NCBI RefSeq assembly: GCF_001690685.1
Contig: NZ_LZGL01000005.1
Location: forward strand, 62,001 to 126,000
DNA: 64,000 bases
Reading direction: 5' to 3'
Source: Gilliamella sp. wkB112
GTDB taxonomy: Bacteria > Pseudomonadota > Gammaproteobacteria > Enterobacterales > Orbaceae
The stretch's first letter is position 1. Each line of letters opens with the position of its first letter. Under the pieces are notes generated by a model. That model was not told the origin of the DNA. It worked only from the letters and a program-made list of their open reading frames with translations, and did no database searches. The translations under genes and the position numbers were made by a program. This document shows, one piece after another, positions 29,742 to 39,280 of the stretch.

Positions 29742-30754
29742 TGTTTGCTTTTCGTTTAGAGCAACTAGCAGAAAAACTTGATGCCAAATTACATGGTGAT
29801 GGTGATTTAATCATTACAGGTGTGGCATCAATGAAAAGTGCAATAGCCGGGCAAATAACTTTTTTGTCTGACAAAAAATTACAGAATCAACTAATCTCAT
29901 GCAAAGCTTCTGCTGTAGTAATGACGCAAGACAGCATAGAACATTGGCATGGGGCAGCTCTAGTAGTAAAAGATCCATATCTTACTTATGCCAAATTAGC
30001 CCAGAGCCTTGATACCACGCCTTCGCCTGCATATGATATTGCACCATCAGCGGTAATAGATTCCACTACTAAATTAGGAAATAATATTGCTATAGGTGCC
30101 AATGCAGTTATAGAAAGTGGTGTAGTATTGGGTGATAATTGTGTAATAGGTGCAGGGTGTTTTATTGGTAAGAACACCGTAATTGGTTCTGGTAGTAAAC
30201 TATGGGCAAATGTATCCATTTATCATAATTGCGTGATTGGTAAAAATTGTTTGATCCAGTCAGGAACAGTGATTGGTGCAGATGGGTTTGGTTATGCTAA
30301 TGATAAAGGTAAATGGATCAAAATCCCTCAACTTGGTCGAGTTGTAATAGGTGACAATGTAGAAATTGGCGCTTCAACCACGATAGATCGCGGGGCTCTT
30401 GATGATACTATCATTGGTAATGGTGTTATTATTGACAATCAATGTCAAATTGCCCATAACGATATCATTGGTGATCATACAGCGGTAGCTGGTGGTGTTA
30501 TTATGGCCGGAAGCTTAACCATTGGTCGCCATTGTTTAATCGGTGGAGCAAGTGTTATCAATGGACATATGGAAATCTGTGATCAAGTTACAGTGACTGG
30601 AATGGGGATGGTAATGCGTCCAATTAGTAAACCTGGTATTTATTCGTCAGGTATCCCATTACAAGAAAATAAAGTATGGCGAAAAACTGCTTCATTAGTC
30701 TTGCATATTGATGAAATGAATAAGCGTTTGAAAGCACTTGAAAAGAAACAATGA
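29741..30754 (+). CDS. lpxD: UDP-3-O-acylglucosamine N-acyltransferase
   Basis: 337 residues. Adds the N-linked hydroxyacyl chain in lipid A synthesis. The N-terminal uridine-binding domain (about 1-100) is followed by a left-handed beta-helix of hexapeptide repeats (about 100-300), in which the catalytic His lies in [14 protein letters not shown] short C-terminal helix ends the protein. In E. coli fabZ-lpxA-lpxB follow; here they are absent and tig comes next. Confidence 0.96.
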   Translation: MFAFRLEQLAEKLDAKLHGDGDLIITGVASMKSAIAGQITFLSDKKLQNQLISCKASAVVMTQDSIEHWHGAALVVKDPYLTYAKLAQSLDTTPSPAYDIAPSAVIDSTTKLGNNIAIGANAVIESGVVLGDNCVIGAGCFIGKNTVIGSGSKLWANVSIYHNCVIGKNCLIQSGTVIGADGFGYANDKGKWIKIPQLGRVVIGDNVEIGASTTIDRGALDDTIIGNGVIIDNQCQIAHNDIIGDHTAVAGGVIMAGSLTIGRHCLIGGASVINGHMEICDQVTVTGMGMVMRPISKPGIYSSGIPLQENKVWRKTASLVLHIDEMNKRLKALEKKQ

Positions 30755-30760
30755 AATGTC

Positions 30761-30789
30761 TCGACGTGAGTGACTACGCTCGGTATAAT
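30761..30789 (+). promoter_or_regulatory. Predicted sigma-70 promoter for tig
   Basis: TCGACG (-35, 4 of 6 consensus bases) and a perfect TATAAT (-10) are separated by 17 bases, just after lpxD. Transcription would begin near 30796, leaving a leader of about 80 bases before tig. Confidence 0.5.
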
Positions 30790-30876
30790 GCCTGCCTATT
30801 TTGAAAGTTTTTTAACTCAATTATATTTTTTATATAATTATGAGTAGATAATATTTAATAATTCCGAGGTATAAAG

Positions 30877-32178
30877 ATGCAAGTTTCGGTTGAAACAACA
30901 CAAGGTTTAGGTCGACGTTTATCTATTACTATTAAAGCTGAAGATATTACAAAAGCTATTGAAAAAGAGTTAGTTAATACAGCCAAAAAAGTACGTATTG
31001 ATGGTTTCCGTAAGGGTAAAGTACCTTTAAAAATTGTCGAGCAACGTTATGGTGCTTCTATTTTGCAAGACACATTAAGTGATCTGATGCAAAGAAACTT
31101 TGTGGAAGCAATTATCCAAGAAAAACTAAACCCCGCAGGTGCACCAATTTATACTCCTACCGAGTTCAAAAATGGTGCGGATTACACCTTTACTGTTGAA
31201 TTTGAAGTTTATCCACAAGTTGAAATTAAGAATTTAGATAAAATTGAAGTCGAAAAACCTGTTGCAGAAATTAGTGATGCAGATATCGAAACTATGATCG
31301 AAACTTTACGTAAGCAACAAGGTACTTGGAAAGAAGTTGATCAAGCTGCTAAAGAACAAAATCGGGTAACTTTAGATTTTATAGGTCAAGTTGATGGTGC
31401 CGAGTTTGATGGTGGTAAAGCTAATGATTTTGCATTAGTATTAGGTCAAGGTCGTATGATCCCTGGTTTTGAAGATGTTATTGTTGGTCATAAGGCCGAA
31501 GATAAGTTTGATATTAATGTAACTTTCCCGGAAGATTATCATGCTGAAAATCTGAAGGGTAAGCCTGCAGTATTTGCAACCACACTAAAAAAAGTTGAGA
31601 AACTTGAACTTCCTGAACTGACTGCAGATGTTATAAAGCGTTTTGGTATTGCTGACGGAACTATTGATAGTCTCCGGGCAGAAGTTAAAAAGAATATGTC
31701 ACGTGAGCTTAAGGCAACAATTCGTAATAAAATCAAGACGCAAGTCATTGATGGATTAGTGAAAAATAACGAAATTGAAGTGCCAGTAGCATTAATTGAA
31801 CGTGAAATTGACGTGTTACGTCAACAAGCAGTATCTCGATTTGGTGGTAATTCTAAACAATCTATGGATCTTCCCAAAGAGTTATTTGAAGCAGAAGCAA
31901 AACAACGTGTTACTGTCGGATTATTATTTGCTGAGTTTATTGAAAGTAACAAACTTAAGGCTGATGATGAACGAGTGAAATCGTTGATTGATGAAATAGC
32001 TACTGCTTATGAAGATCCTAAAGAAGTTTTAGAATATTATAGTAAAGACAAAAAAGCGATGGATAACATTCGTTCTGTAGCATTAGAAGATCAAGTAATA
32101 GATTTATTGTTAGCGAGTGCTAAGGTAACTGATAAGAATTATTCTTTTTCAGAGTTAATGAATCAGCAACCAGCTTAA
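30877..32178 (+). CDS. tig: Trigger factor
   Basis: 433 residues. Ribosome-bound chaperone and prolyl isomerase that meets nascent chains. The ribosome-docking signature GFRKGKVP is at about residues 44-51. The FKBP-type domain (about 150-245) contains [19 protein letters not shown], and the helical C-terminal substrate cradle follows. The ATG is preceded by CCGAGG. A clear terminator follows, so tig is a separate unit from clpPX although the order tig-clpP-clpX-lon matches E. coli. Confidence 0.97.
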   Translation: MQVSVETTQGLGRRLSITIKAEDITKAIEKELVNTAKKVRIDGFRKGKVPLKIVEQRYGASILQDTLSDLMQRNFVEAIIQEKLNPAGAPIYTPTEFKNGADYTFTVEFEVYPQVEIKNLDKIEVEKPVAEISDADIETMIETLRKQQGTWKEVDQAAKEQNRVTLDFIGQVDGAEFDGGKANDFALVLGQGRMIPGFEDVIVGHKAEDKFDINVTFPEDYHAENLKGKPAVFATTLKKVEKLELPELTADVIKRFGIADGTIDSLRAEVKKNMSRELKATIRNKIKTQVIDGLVKNNEIEVPVALIEREIDVLRQQAVSRFGGNSKQSMDLPKELFEAEAKQRVTVGLLFAEFIESNKLKADDERVKSLIDEIATAYEDPKEVLEYYSKDKKAMDNIRSVALEDQVIDLLLASAKVTDKNYSFSELMNQQPA

Positions 32179-32217
32179 TTTATTAACTATTTTATTTATT
32201 ACAATAAGATCATTATA

Positions 32218-32255
32218 AGCCCAAATTAGGAATATCTGTTTGGGCTATTTTGTTT
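32218..32255 (+). terminator. Terminator after tig
   Basis: Eight-base stem AGCCCAAA/TTTGGGCT with a 13-base loop, then ATTTTGTTT. It separates tig from clpP. Confidence 0.75.
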
Positions 32256-32269
32256 AATAGGAGATATAA

Positions 32270-32872
32270 ATGTCTTTGGATCCATATATGAGCGTTATTC
32301 CCATGGTTGTTGAGCAGAGTTCTCGTGGTGAAAGAGCTTATGATATTTATTCACGATTGTTGAAAGAACGGATTATTTTTTTGACAGGTCAAGTTGAAGA
32401 TAACATGGCCAATCTTGTTATTGCACAAATGTTATTTCTTGAAGCGGAAAATCCCGAAAAAGATATTTACTTATATATTAATTCACCTGGTGGTGTGGTC
32501 ACGGCTGGTATGGCTATTTATGACACCATGCAATTTATCAAACCTGATGTTAGTACTATTTGTTTAGGGCAAGCATGCTCAATGGGGTCTTTACTTTTAA
32601 CAGCTGGAACTAAGGGTAAACGTTTTTGCTTACCTAATGCTAGAGTTATGATTCATCAACCACTAGGTGGTTTTCAGGGACAAGCTTCTGATATTCAAAT
32701 TCATGCACAAGAAATATTACAAGTTAAGAGTAGGTTAAATAATATTTTGGCTTTGCACACAGGGCAAGATATTAGCGTAATTGAGAAAGATACTGATCGT
32801 GATAATTTTATGTCTGCTAAAAAAGCAGTTGAATATGGTTTAGTCGATGCCATATATAGTAAACGATCTTAA
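32270..32872 (+). CDS. clpP: ClpP, ATP-dependent protease proteolytic subunit
   Basis: 200 residues. Serine protease that forms the double-heptamer chamber fed by ClpX or ClpA. The nucleophile is Ser104 in [11 protein letters not shown] and the general base is His129 in MIHQPLGG; the catalytic Asp lies in the DTDRDNFM region. AGGAGATATAA is a strong ribosome-binding site. clpX follows about 21 bases later. Confidence 0.98.
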   Translation: MSLDPYMSVIPMVVEQSSRGERAYDIYSRLLKERIIFLTGQVEDNMANLVIAQMLFLEAENPEKDIYLYINSPGGVVTAGMAIYDTMQFIKPDVSTICLGQACSMGSLLLTAGTKGKRFCLPNARVMIHQPLGGFQGQASDIQIHAQEILQVKSRLNNILALHTGQDISVIEKDTDRDNFMSAKKAVEYGLVDAIYSKRS

Positions 32873-32893
32873 TATAATAGGTAGGTGTTAATA

Positions 32894-34159
32894 GTGAATA
32901 ATGAAAATTCAGAAAAATTACTCTATTGTACTTTTTGTGGAAAAAGTCAGCATGAAGTGCGCAAACTGATTGCTGGTCCATCATCTATTTATATTTGTAA
33001 TGAATGTATTGGATTATGCAATGACATCTTAAAAGAAGAGACAAAAAGCTTCCTTTCGCATGAAGAGTTCATTAATAAACCATTACCTACACCACATGAA
33101 ATTCGAGCGCATCTTGATGAATACGTAATTGGCCAAGAACGCGCCAAAAAAGTTTTATCGGTTGCGGTCTATAATCATTATAAACGTTTACGTAATTACA
33201 CTAATCGAGATGATGTTGAATTAGGTAAAAGTAATATTTTATTAATTGGTCCAACAGGAAGTGGTAAAACTTTATTAGCTGAAACTTTAGCCCGTTTTTT
33301 AGATGTACCTTTTGCTATGGCTGATGCCACAACGCTTACCGAAGCAGGTTACGTTGGCGAAGATGTCGAGAATATTATTCAAAAATTATTACAAAATTGT
33401 GACTATGATGTTGAAAAGGCGCAACGCGGTATCATTTATGTAGATGAAATTGATAAAATCTCACGCAAATCTGATAATCCTTCCATTACTCGGGATGTAT
33501 CTGGAGAAGGTGTTCAGCAAGCTTTATTAAAAATCATTGAAGGCACTGTTGCATCGGTACCCCCCAAAGGTGGACGTAAACATCCTCAGCAGGAATTTTT
33601 ACAAGTTGATACATCAAAGATTCTTTTTATTTGTGGAGGCGCTTTTAGTGGCTTAGATAAAGTTATTGAAAATCGAGTTTCAACTAATACCGGAATTGGT
33701 TTTAGTGCTGAAGTGAAAAGTAGCAAGCAAAAGGCGACGCAATCAGAACTATTAGCACAAATAGAACCGGAGGATTTAGTTAAATTTGGATTAATTCCTG
33801 AATTTATTGGTAGGTTACCAGTTATTGGTACTTTATCTGAATTGGATAAAGATGCTTTAATTAGCATTTTAACCGAGCCTAAAAATGCCTTAACTAAACA
33901 ATTCCAAACGTTATTTGATTTGGATGGTACTAAGCTTGAATTTTCTAAAGAAGCACTAGATGCTATTGCTATCAAAGCAATGCAACGGAAAACTGGGGCG
34001 AGAGGATTGCGTTCAATTGTGGAAAATATTTTATTAGATACCATGTATGACTTACCATCTACTAGAAATGTAAAAAAAGTCATTGTAGATCGAGAAACAG
34101 TTGAACAATCTCAAGCACCACAATTAATTTATGAGTCAAATACCGAACTTTCAGCTTAA
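32894..34159 (+). CDS. clpX: ClpX, AAA+ unfoldase of ClpXP
   Basis: 421 residues from GTG 32894. An in-frame GTG at 32885 overlaps the AGGTAGG ribosome-binding site, so 32894 is preferred. The N-terminal zinc domain has four cysteines (Cys12, Cys15, Cys35, Cys38). The AAA+ core includes GPTGSGKT (Walker A), [10 protein letters not shown] (Walker B), the pore loop GYVGEDVE and the RKH loop GGRKHPQQ. An IGF-type loop (GIGFSAEV) for ClpP docking is present. A strong 12-bp hairpin follows the gene. Confidence 0.97.
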   Translation: MNNENSEKLLYCTFCGKSQHEVRKLIAGPSSIYICNECIGLCNDILKEETKSFLSHEEFINKPLPTPHEIRAHLDEYVIGQERAKKVLSVAVYNHYKRLRNYTNRDDVELGKSNILLIGPTGSGKTLLAETLARFLDVPFAMADATTLTEAGYVGEDVENIIQKLLQNCDYDVEKAQRGIIYVDEIDKISRKSDNPSITRDVSGEGVQQALLKIIEGTVASVPPKGGRKHPQQEFLQVDTSKILFICGGAFSGLDKVIENRVSTNTGIGFSAEVKSSKQKATQSELLAQIEPEDLVKFGLIPEFIGRLPVIGTLSELDKDALISILTEPKNALTKQFQTLFDLDGTKLEFSKEALDAIAIKAMQRKTGARGLRSIVENILLDTMYDLPSTRNVKKVIVDRETVEQSQAPQLIYESNTELSA

Positions 34160-34166
34160 AATATCA

Positions 34167-34199
34167 ATTACTTATCGCTATAAAATGGCGATAAGTAAT
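34167..34199 (+). terminator. Perfect 12-bp hairpin after clpX
   Basis: ATTACTTATCGC pairs fully with GCGATAAGTAAT around a 9-base loop. No T-run follows, so it may stabilise the clpPX mRNA 3' end or act with Rho rather than as an intrinsic terminator. Confidence 0.55.
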
Positions 34200-34343
34200 C
34201 TAAGTTATCTGTACTAATTTTTATTGAAAAACAAGTTTCGGACTTTTAAAAATAGTATATATATTGTGTGATAAAGTAGGCTTGAATATCTAAAAATAAT
34301 CCCAATAATTAGTAGATAGGTTGGTACTAATAGAGAGAATGAA

Positions 34344-36779
34344 ATGAAAACTAAACAAGCAAAACAGATGATTATGCCTATATTGCCATTGCGTGATGTG
34401 GTGGTTTTTCCACATATGGTAATTCCTCTCTTTGTTGGCCGAAATAAATCAATACGTTGCCTTGAAAGTGCAATGGAAATGGATAAACAAGTTTTTCTCG
34501 TTACACAAAAGAATCCATCACAAGATGAACCAGATGTAGATGATTTATACGAAATCGGAACAGTAGCTAATATTTTACAGTTACTTCAACTACCAGATGG
34601 TACAGTAAAAGTGTTAGTTGAAGGAGTTGAGCGCGCTGAAATTGTAGATATTGTAGAACGAAAAGAGGATGACTTTTTAATTGCTAATATTACTCCTTTA
34701 AAAGAGAAAAAAAAGTCAAATGATTTAAATGAAGCGCTTATCCGAGTTGTGTTATCTAATTTTGATGAATATGCAAAGCTTAATAAAAAAGTCACTCAGG
34801 AAGTGGTTGACTCCATTCGTTTAATTAAAGATTCTTCACAGCTTGCAGATTCGATTGCGGCTACTTTATTTTTAAAAGTAGAACAGAAGCAAGAAATATT
34901 GGTAACAGCTGATCTTGAGAAGCGTTTTGAATTGCTTATTTCTATGATGGAAGCAGAGATTGATTTGTTACAAGTTGAGAAAAATATTCGCCAACGGGTT
35001 AAGCAACAAATGGAAAAAGCCCAAAAAGAGTATTATCTTAATGAACAAATTAAAGCAATTCATAAAGAGTTAGGTGATATTGATAGTAAACCTGATGAAT
35101 ATGAAGAGTTAAGAACTAAAATCATTAAAGCTAAAATGCCACAAGAAGCTACTGATAAAGCATTAGCTGAATTGAATAAATTGAAAATGATGCCAGCCAT
35201 GTCGGCAGAAGCGACCGTAGTTCGTGGATATATAGACTGGATGATTCAAGTTCCTTGGTATAAACGAAGTAATGTAAAAAAAGATATTGAAGGTGCTCAA
35301 AAAGTTCTAGATAAAGATCATTATGGACTTGAAAGGGTAAAAGATCGTATCTTGGAATATTTAGCAGTACAAGGACGAGTTAATAAAGTTAAAGGCCCAA
35401 TTTTATGTTTAGTCGGTCCTCCAGGAGTAGGTAAAACTTCACTTGGACAGTCTATAGCCAAAGCCACGGGGCGTAAGTATGTTAGAATGGCTTTAGGTGG
35501 TGTGCGTGATGAGGCGGAAATTCGAGGTCATAGACGTACTTATATTGGTTCTATGCCGGGTAAGTTAGTCCAACGTATGGTTAAGGTAGGCGTTAAAAAC
35601 CCATTATTTTTACTAGATGAAATTGATAAAATGGCATCTGATATGCGTGGAGATCCTGCCTCTGCATTATTAGAAGTACTTGATCCAGAACAAAATAATG
35701 CTTTTAGTGATCATTATTTGGAAGTTGATTATGATTTGTCGGATGTGATGTTTGTTGCTACAGCAAACTCCATGAATATTCCTGCACCTTTGTTAGATCG
35801 TATGGAAGTTATTCGCCTTTCTGGTTATACAGAAGATGAAAAATTAAATATAGCCAAACAACATTTAATAACCAAACAAATTGAGAATAATGGTTTAAAA
35901 GTAAGGGAAATCAGTATTGATGATTCCGCTATTATCGGTATTATTCGTTATTATACTCGAGAAGCAGGAGTGCGTAGCTTAGAACGAGAGATTGCTAAAA
36001 TTTGTCGAAAAGTAGTCAAACAATTAGCTTTAAATAGCAAATTGAAAAAAGTTACTATAACTCAAGATAATCTAAAAGAATTTCTAGGTATTCAACGATT
36101 TGATTATGGTAAAACTGATAATGAAAATAGAATTGGTCAAGTTATTGGTCTTGCTTGGACTGAAGTTGGTGGCGATTTATTGACTATTGAATCGGTAAGT
36201 GTACCAGGTAAAGGAAAATTAACTTATACCGGGTCTTTGGGTGATGTTATGCAAGAGTCTATCCAAACAGCTTTAACTGTTGTACGTTCTCGTGCTGAAA
36301 AATTAGGTATTAATCCTGATTTTTATGAAAAACGAGATATTCATGTGCATGTGCCTGATGGTGCTACTCCAAAAGATGGACCTAGCGCAGGTATTGCAAT
36401 GTGTACTTCTTTAATTTCAACGTTAACAGGTAATCCTGTTCGTTCGGATGTGGCAATGACTGGAGAAATAACATTGCGTGGTGAAGTCCTACCAATAGGA
36501 GGGCTAAAGGAAAAATTATTAGCCGCCCACCGAGGTGGCATTAAAACAGTTCTTATACCTGTTGATAATGTTAAAGATTTAGAAGAAATTCCAGATAATG
36601 TTAAAGCGGAACTAGATATTCATCCTGTTAAATGGATTGATGAAGTTATAGCTATTGCCTTACAGGATAATCCTTTTGGTATAGCCCCAGTAACAAAAAA
36701 GGCTACTGTTAAATCTATTGCTAAAAAGTCAATCAAGAAAGTAAAAAGTAATATTGAAGTTCCAAGTCGGTTGAACTAA
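34344..36779 (+). CDS. lon: Lon protease
   Basis: 811 residues, somewhat longer than E. coli Lon (784). The N-terminal substrate-binding domain runs to about residue 305. The AAA+ module has GPPGVGKTS (Walker A) and LFLLDEIDKM (Walker B). The protease domain has the catalytic Ser in PKDGPSAGIAM and Lys in the LKEKLLAA region. The extra length is largely a lysine-rich tail (KKATVKSIAKKSIKKVKS). The start ATG 34344 follows GAGAGAATGAA. A strong terminator follows; hupB, which lies next in E. coli, is missing. Confidence 0.97.
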   Translation: MKTKQAKQMIMPILPLRDVVVFPHMVIPLFVGRNKSIRCLESAMEMDKQVFLVTQKNPSQDEPDVDDLYEIGTVANILQLLQLPDGTVKVLVEGVERAEIVDIVERKEDDFLIANITPLKEKKKSNDLNEALIRVVLSNFDEYAKLNKKVTQEVVDSIRLIKDSSQLADSIAATLFLKVEQKQEILVTADLEKRFELLISMMEAEIDLLQVEKNIRQRVKQQMEKAQKEYYLNEQIKAIHKELGDIDSKPDEYEELRTKIIKAKMPQEATDKALAELNKLKMMPAMSAEATVVRGYIDWMIQVPWYKRSNVKKDIEGAQKVLDKDHYGLERVKDRILEYLAVQGRVNKVKGPILCLVGPPGVGKTSLGQSIAKATGRKYVRMALGGVRDEAEIRGHRRTYIGSMPGKLVQRMVKVGVKNPLFLLDEIDKMASDMRGDPASALLEVLDPEQNNAFSDHYLEVDYDLSDVMFVATANSMNIPAPLLDRMEVIRLSGYTEDEKLNIAKQHLITKQIENNGLKVREISIDDSAIIGIIRYYTREAGVRSLEREIAKICRKVVKQLALNSKLKKVTITQDNLKEFLGIQRFDYGKTDNENRIGQVIGLAWTEVGGDLLTIESVSVPGKGKLTYTGSLGDVMQESIQTALTVVRSRAEKLGINPDFYEKRDIHVHVPDGATPKDGPSAGIAMCTSLISTLTGNPVRSDVAMTGEITLRGEVLPIGGLKEKLLAAHRGGIKTVLIPVDNVKDLEEIPDNVKAELDIHPVKWIDEVIAIALQDNPFGIAPVTKKATVKSIAKKSIKKVKSNIEVPSRLN

Positions 36780-36791
36780 TTTTATAATCTT

Positions 36792-36823
36792 AAAAAGATC
36801 AACATAACGTTGATCTTTTTTTT
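36792..36823 (+). terminator. Rho-independent terminator after lon
   Basis: Stem GATCAAC/GTTGATC flanked by A and T runs with a 5-base loop, followed by eight T. Confidence 0.88.
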
Positions 36824-36911
36824 ACACCTTAATATGCAGAGAATAGCCAATTTAAGTAAATATGCTATACTTGCCAGTATTCAACGTTAGGTTTATGGAG
36901 AATCGCAAGAA

Positions 36912-38771
36912 ATGATGGAGACAATCCGAACAGCGGCAAACCATGTTGTCGTTAAAATTATTTTTGCAATAATAATAGTATCTTTTATTTTTACGGGCAT
37001 CGGTTTTTTGGGTTTTGGTGGTGGTAATAGCTCTCGAGATCAACAAGAATATATTGCTAAAGTAAATGGTGAAGGTATCAGTCGTGCTGAATTTGAAAAT
37101 CAGGCTAGAAGAGTTACTGCCAATGCAAATGGGGATAGTTCTTTTATTAAGCAATTACGGCGTAATGTTTTGTATTATCAAATTGATAATTATTTGGCTT
37201 ATAAATTCGCTGAAGATTTAAATACTAATATTAGTAATGATCAAGTTAAGGATAATATTCGAAAACAGGTGGATTTTTTTGAAAATGGTCAGTTCAATAA
37301 TGATAAGTATTTAAAAATATTAGAATTAAATGATTTTACTCCCGATGCTTACGCTGAAATATTAAGGAAAGTATTACAACAACAACAAGTTTTAAATGCG
37401 GTAGTTATGACTGATTTTGTTCTACCAATAGATTCAGAAATATCATCATTACAAAAACAGACAAGAAGTATTTATGCTGACTTAATTAATACATCGGCAG
37501 TTAACATGGATGATGTTAATATAACTACAGAAGATGAACAAAAATATTATGAAGAACATCAAAAAGAGTTCTTTAGAAAAGAAAGAGCAAAAGTTAAATA
37601 TATTGTAAACACTAAAGAAGATTTATTAAAGACAATTAAAGTCACAGATAATGAAATTAAACAGGAATATGAGACAAATAATAAAACCTATAGATATCCA
37701 ACTAAAAAGTCATTTAGTGTAATTTATGTAACTAATAAAGAAGAAGCGGATGATATTAATAAAGAACTTTTATCTGGTGTTGATTTCGATAGTGTTGTAA
37801 ATAAAGTTAACCAAAATAGTGAAATATCACCTTACGGTAAAAATGGTTCTTTAGGTTGGTTTACTGATGATGATTCTTTACCGCAAGCTTTTAAAGAGGC
37901 TAATTTAGATAATATTGGTCAAATTTCTACACCTATTGCCACTGATAATGGCTATGTAATTGTTAAATTAGAAAACATACAAAAGTCAACACCTATGGAT
38001 TTTGATTATGCGAAATCTGTAATTGGTTCAAAATTAAGAAAGCAGAAATTACAACAAGCTTTTCTGAATATTGAGAATAAAATGAAGGAAGGTTTAGAAG
38101 AGCCATCGGTATCAATTGAAGATCTTGCTAACAAAACTGGACTTAAAATTTTTAACACTAATTGGATTTCTTATAATAATCAACTTTCAATTACGGCTTA
38201 TCCTGAAGTAAGAGATGTAATCTTTAGTGATGAAATGATAGTAGATGATAAAGCTACTAATAAAATTTCTGAATTAATACATGTTGGTAAAGATTTAGAT
38301 GAATATGATTTTATTATTCAAGTTGTTGATTATCGTCCAGAAGGTATAGCACCATTTGAAGAAGTTAGGGATATAATCAATAAAAAACTATACATAAGTA
38401 TAGCGAATAGTCGTTTTAAATCGACGATTGATAACATTTTAGATGAATTAAAAGAGTCAGGAACTTCTAGCAATGTACAATTTACAAAAAATTATACATT
38501 AACTCGTGATTCTAAAGACTTGGATAAACAAATTGTAGATATGGTTTTTGATCTACAACCATCAACAACCGGAAAAGGTGTTTTTGGTGCAAAATCTTTA
38601 AATGATAAAGAAGCTTATATTGTAGCACTAACAGGAGTAAATACACCAAAAGAATACCAAGATATTAGTGCCGAATTACGTCCTTTGTTGATTGATAATA
38701 CACATTTTTATTTTGCTGCTGATATTCGATCAAAAGCTAAAATTGAATTTATGCCAAATTCTAATTTGTGA
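36912..38771 (+). CDS. ppiD: PpiD, periplasmic membrane-anchored folding factor
   Basis: 619 residues. One N-terminal membrane segment (about 15-36) anchors the protein to the inner membrane near SecYEG; an SurA-like N-terminal chaperone region, a parvulin-like domain (about 225-355, with KNGSLGWFTDDDSLPQAF) and a C-terminal chaperone part follow. In E. coli its parvulin domain is inactive, so it is mainly a chaperone. Two Met codons open the frame; the second aligns with the usual start. Confidence 0.92.
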   Translation: MMETIRTAANHVVVKIIFAIIIVSFIFTGIGFLGFGGGNSSRDQQEYIAKVNGEGISRAEFENQARRVTANANGDSSFIKQLRRNVLYYQIDNYLAYKFAEDLNTNISNDQVKDNIRKQVDFFENGQFNNDKYLKILELNDFTPDAYAEILRKVLQQQQVLNAVVMTDFVLPIDSEISSLQKQTRSIYADLINTSAVNMDDVNITTEDEQKYYEEHQKEFFRKERAKVKYIVNTKEDLLKTIKVTDNEIKQEYETNNKTYRYPTKKSFSVIYVTNKEEADDINKELLSGVDFDSVVNKVNQNSEISPYGKNGSLGWFTDDDSLPQAFKEANLDNIGQISTPIATDNGYVIVKLENIQKSTPMDFDYAKSVIGSKLRKQKLQQAFLNIENKMKEGLEEPSVSIEDLANKTGLKIFNTNWISYNNQLSITAYPEVRDVIFSDEMIVDDKATNKISELIHVGKDLDEYDFIIQVVDYRPEGIAPFEEVRDIINKKLYISIANSRFKSTIDNILDELKESGTSSNVQFTKNYTLTRDSKDLDKQIVDMVFDLQPSTTGKGVFGAKSLNDKEAYIVALTGVNTPKEYQDISAELRPLLIDNTHFYFAADIRSKAKIEFMPNSNL

Positions 38772-38807
38772 TTTATCTCGAAAAATAGCATCAAAATTAT
38801 AAAAATA

Positions 38808-38834
38808 GAAAAGCCACTTATGTGGTTTTTCTCA
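38808..38834 (+). terminator. Terminator after ppiD
   Basis: GAAAAGCCAC...GTGGTTTTTC hairpin with a TTAT loop and a T-rich tail. Confidence 0.75.
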
Positions 38835-38924
38835 TTTTTATAACTATAAAAAATTTTTTATTTGATTTATTGAGATAGTTGTAAGGCAAAATTAATTGCA
38901 TAACAATTTTTAGAGGTTAGTCAA

Positions 38925-39236
38925 ATGAAAATATTTTCAATATTATGTTTTTTATTATGTAGTATAACATTTTCTAATATAAGTCTTGCTGATTCAACAG
39001 CTATAGAATCGGTTAATCAGGAACAGAAACAAAAGCAAATTGAGCAAGTTAACATTAACACCGCTTCTGCAGAAGAACTGACTAAAGTCTTAAATGGGAT
39101 AGGTGCAAGTAAAGCCCAAAAAATTATTGAATATCGTGAAAAATTTGGACCTTTTATTTCTGTAGAGCAATTGAAAGAAGTATCAGGTATTGGCCAAGCC
39201 ACATTGGATAAAAATTTAGGTAAAATTATTTTATAA
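38925..39236 (+). CDS. ybaV: YbaV/ComEA-like helix-hairpin-helix protein
   Basis: 103 residues. A signal peptide (residues 1-22, LADS at the end) leads to a short Gln/Lys linker and a double helix-hairpin-helix domain (about 42-103: VNINTASAEELTKVLNGIG and GPFISVEQLKEVSGIGQ). Such domains bind DNA without sequence specificity. In competent bacteria, ComEA pulls DNA into the periplasm. ppiD-ybaV adjacency matches E. coli, where the gene has no clear role. Good ribosome-binding site (AGAGG). Confidence 0.88.
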   Translation: MKIFSILCFLLCSITFSNISLADSTAIESVNQEQKQKQIEQVNINTASAEELTKVLNGIGASKAQKIIEYREKFGPFISVEQLKEVSGIGQATLDKNLGKIIL

Positions 39237-39246
39237 TTTCTTTAAA

Positions 39247-39266
39247 CCACCGGTTCATATCGGTGG
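39247..39266. terminator. Hairpin between convergent ybaV and priA
   Basis: CCACCG/CGGTGG stem with an 8-base loop in the 44 bases between the two stops. It could end transcription from both sides, though the T-runs are poor. Confidence 0.45.
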
Positions 39267-39280
39267 AAATTAGATTAAAT

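Noticed and set aside
33586-34083. 165-residue minus-strand open frame inside clpX
   Set aside because: Shadow of clpX; low-complexity Ser/Leu/Ile composition typical of antisense reading.
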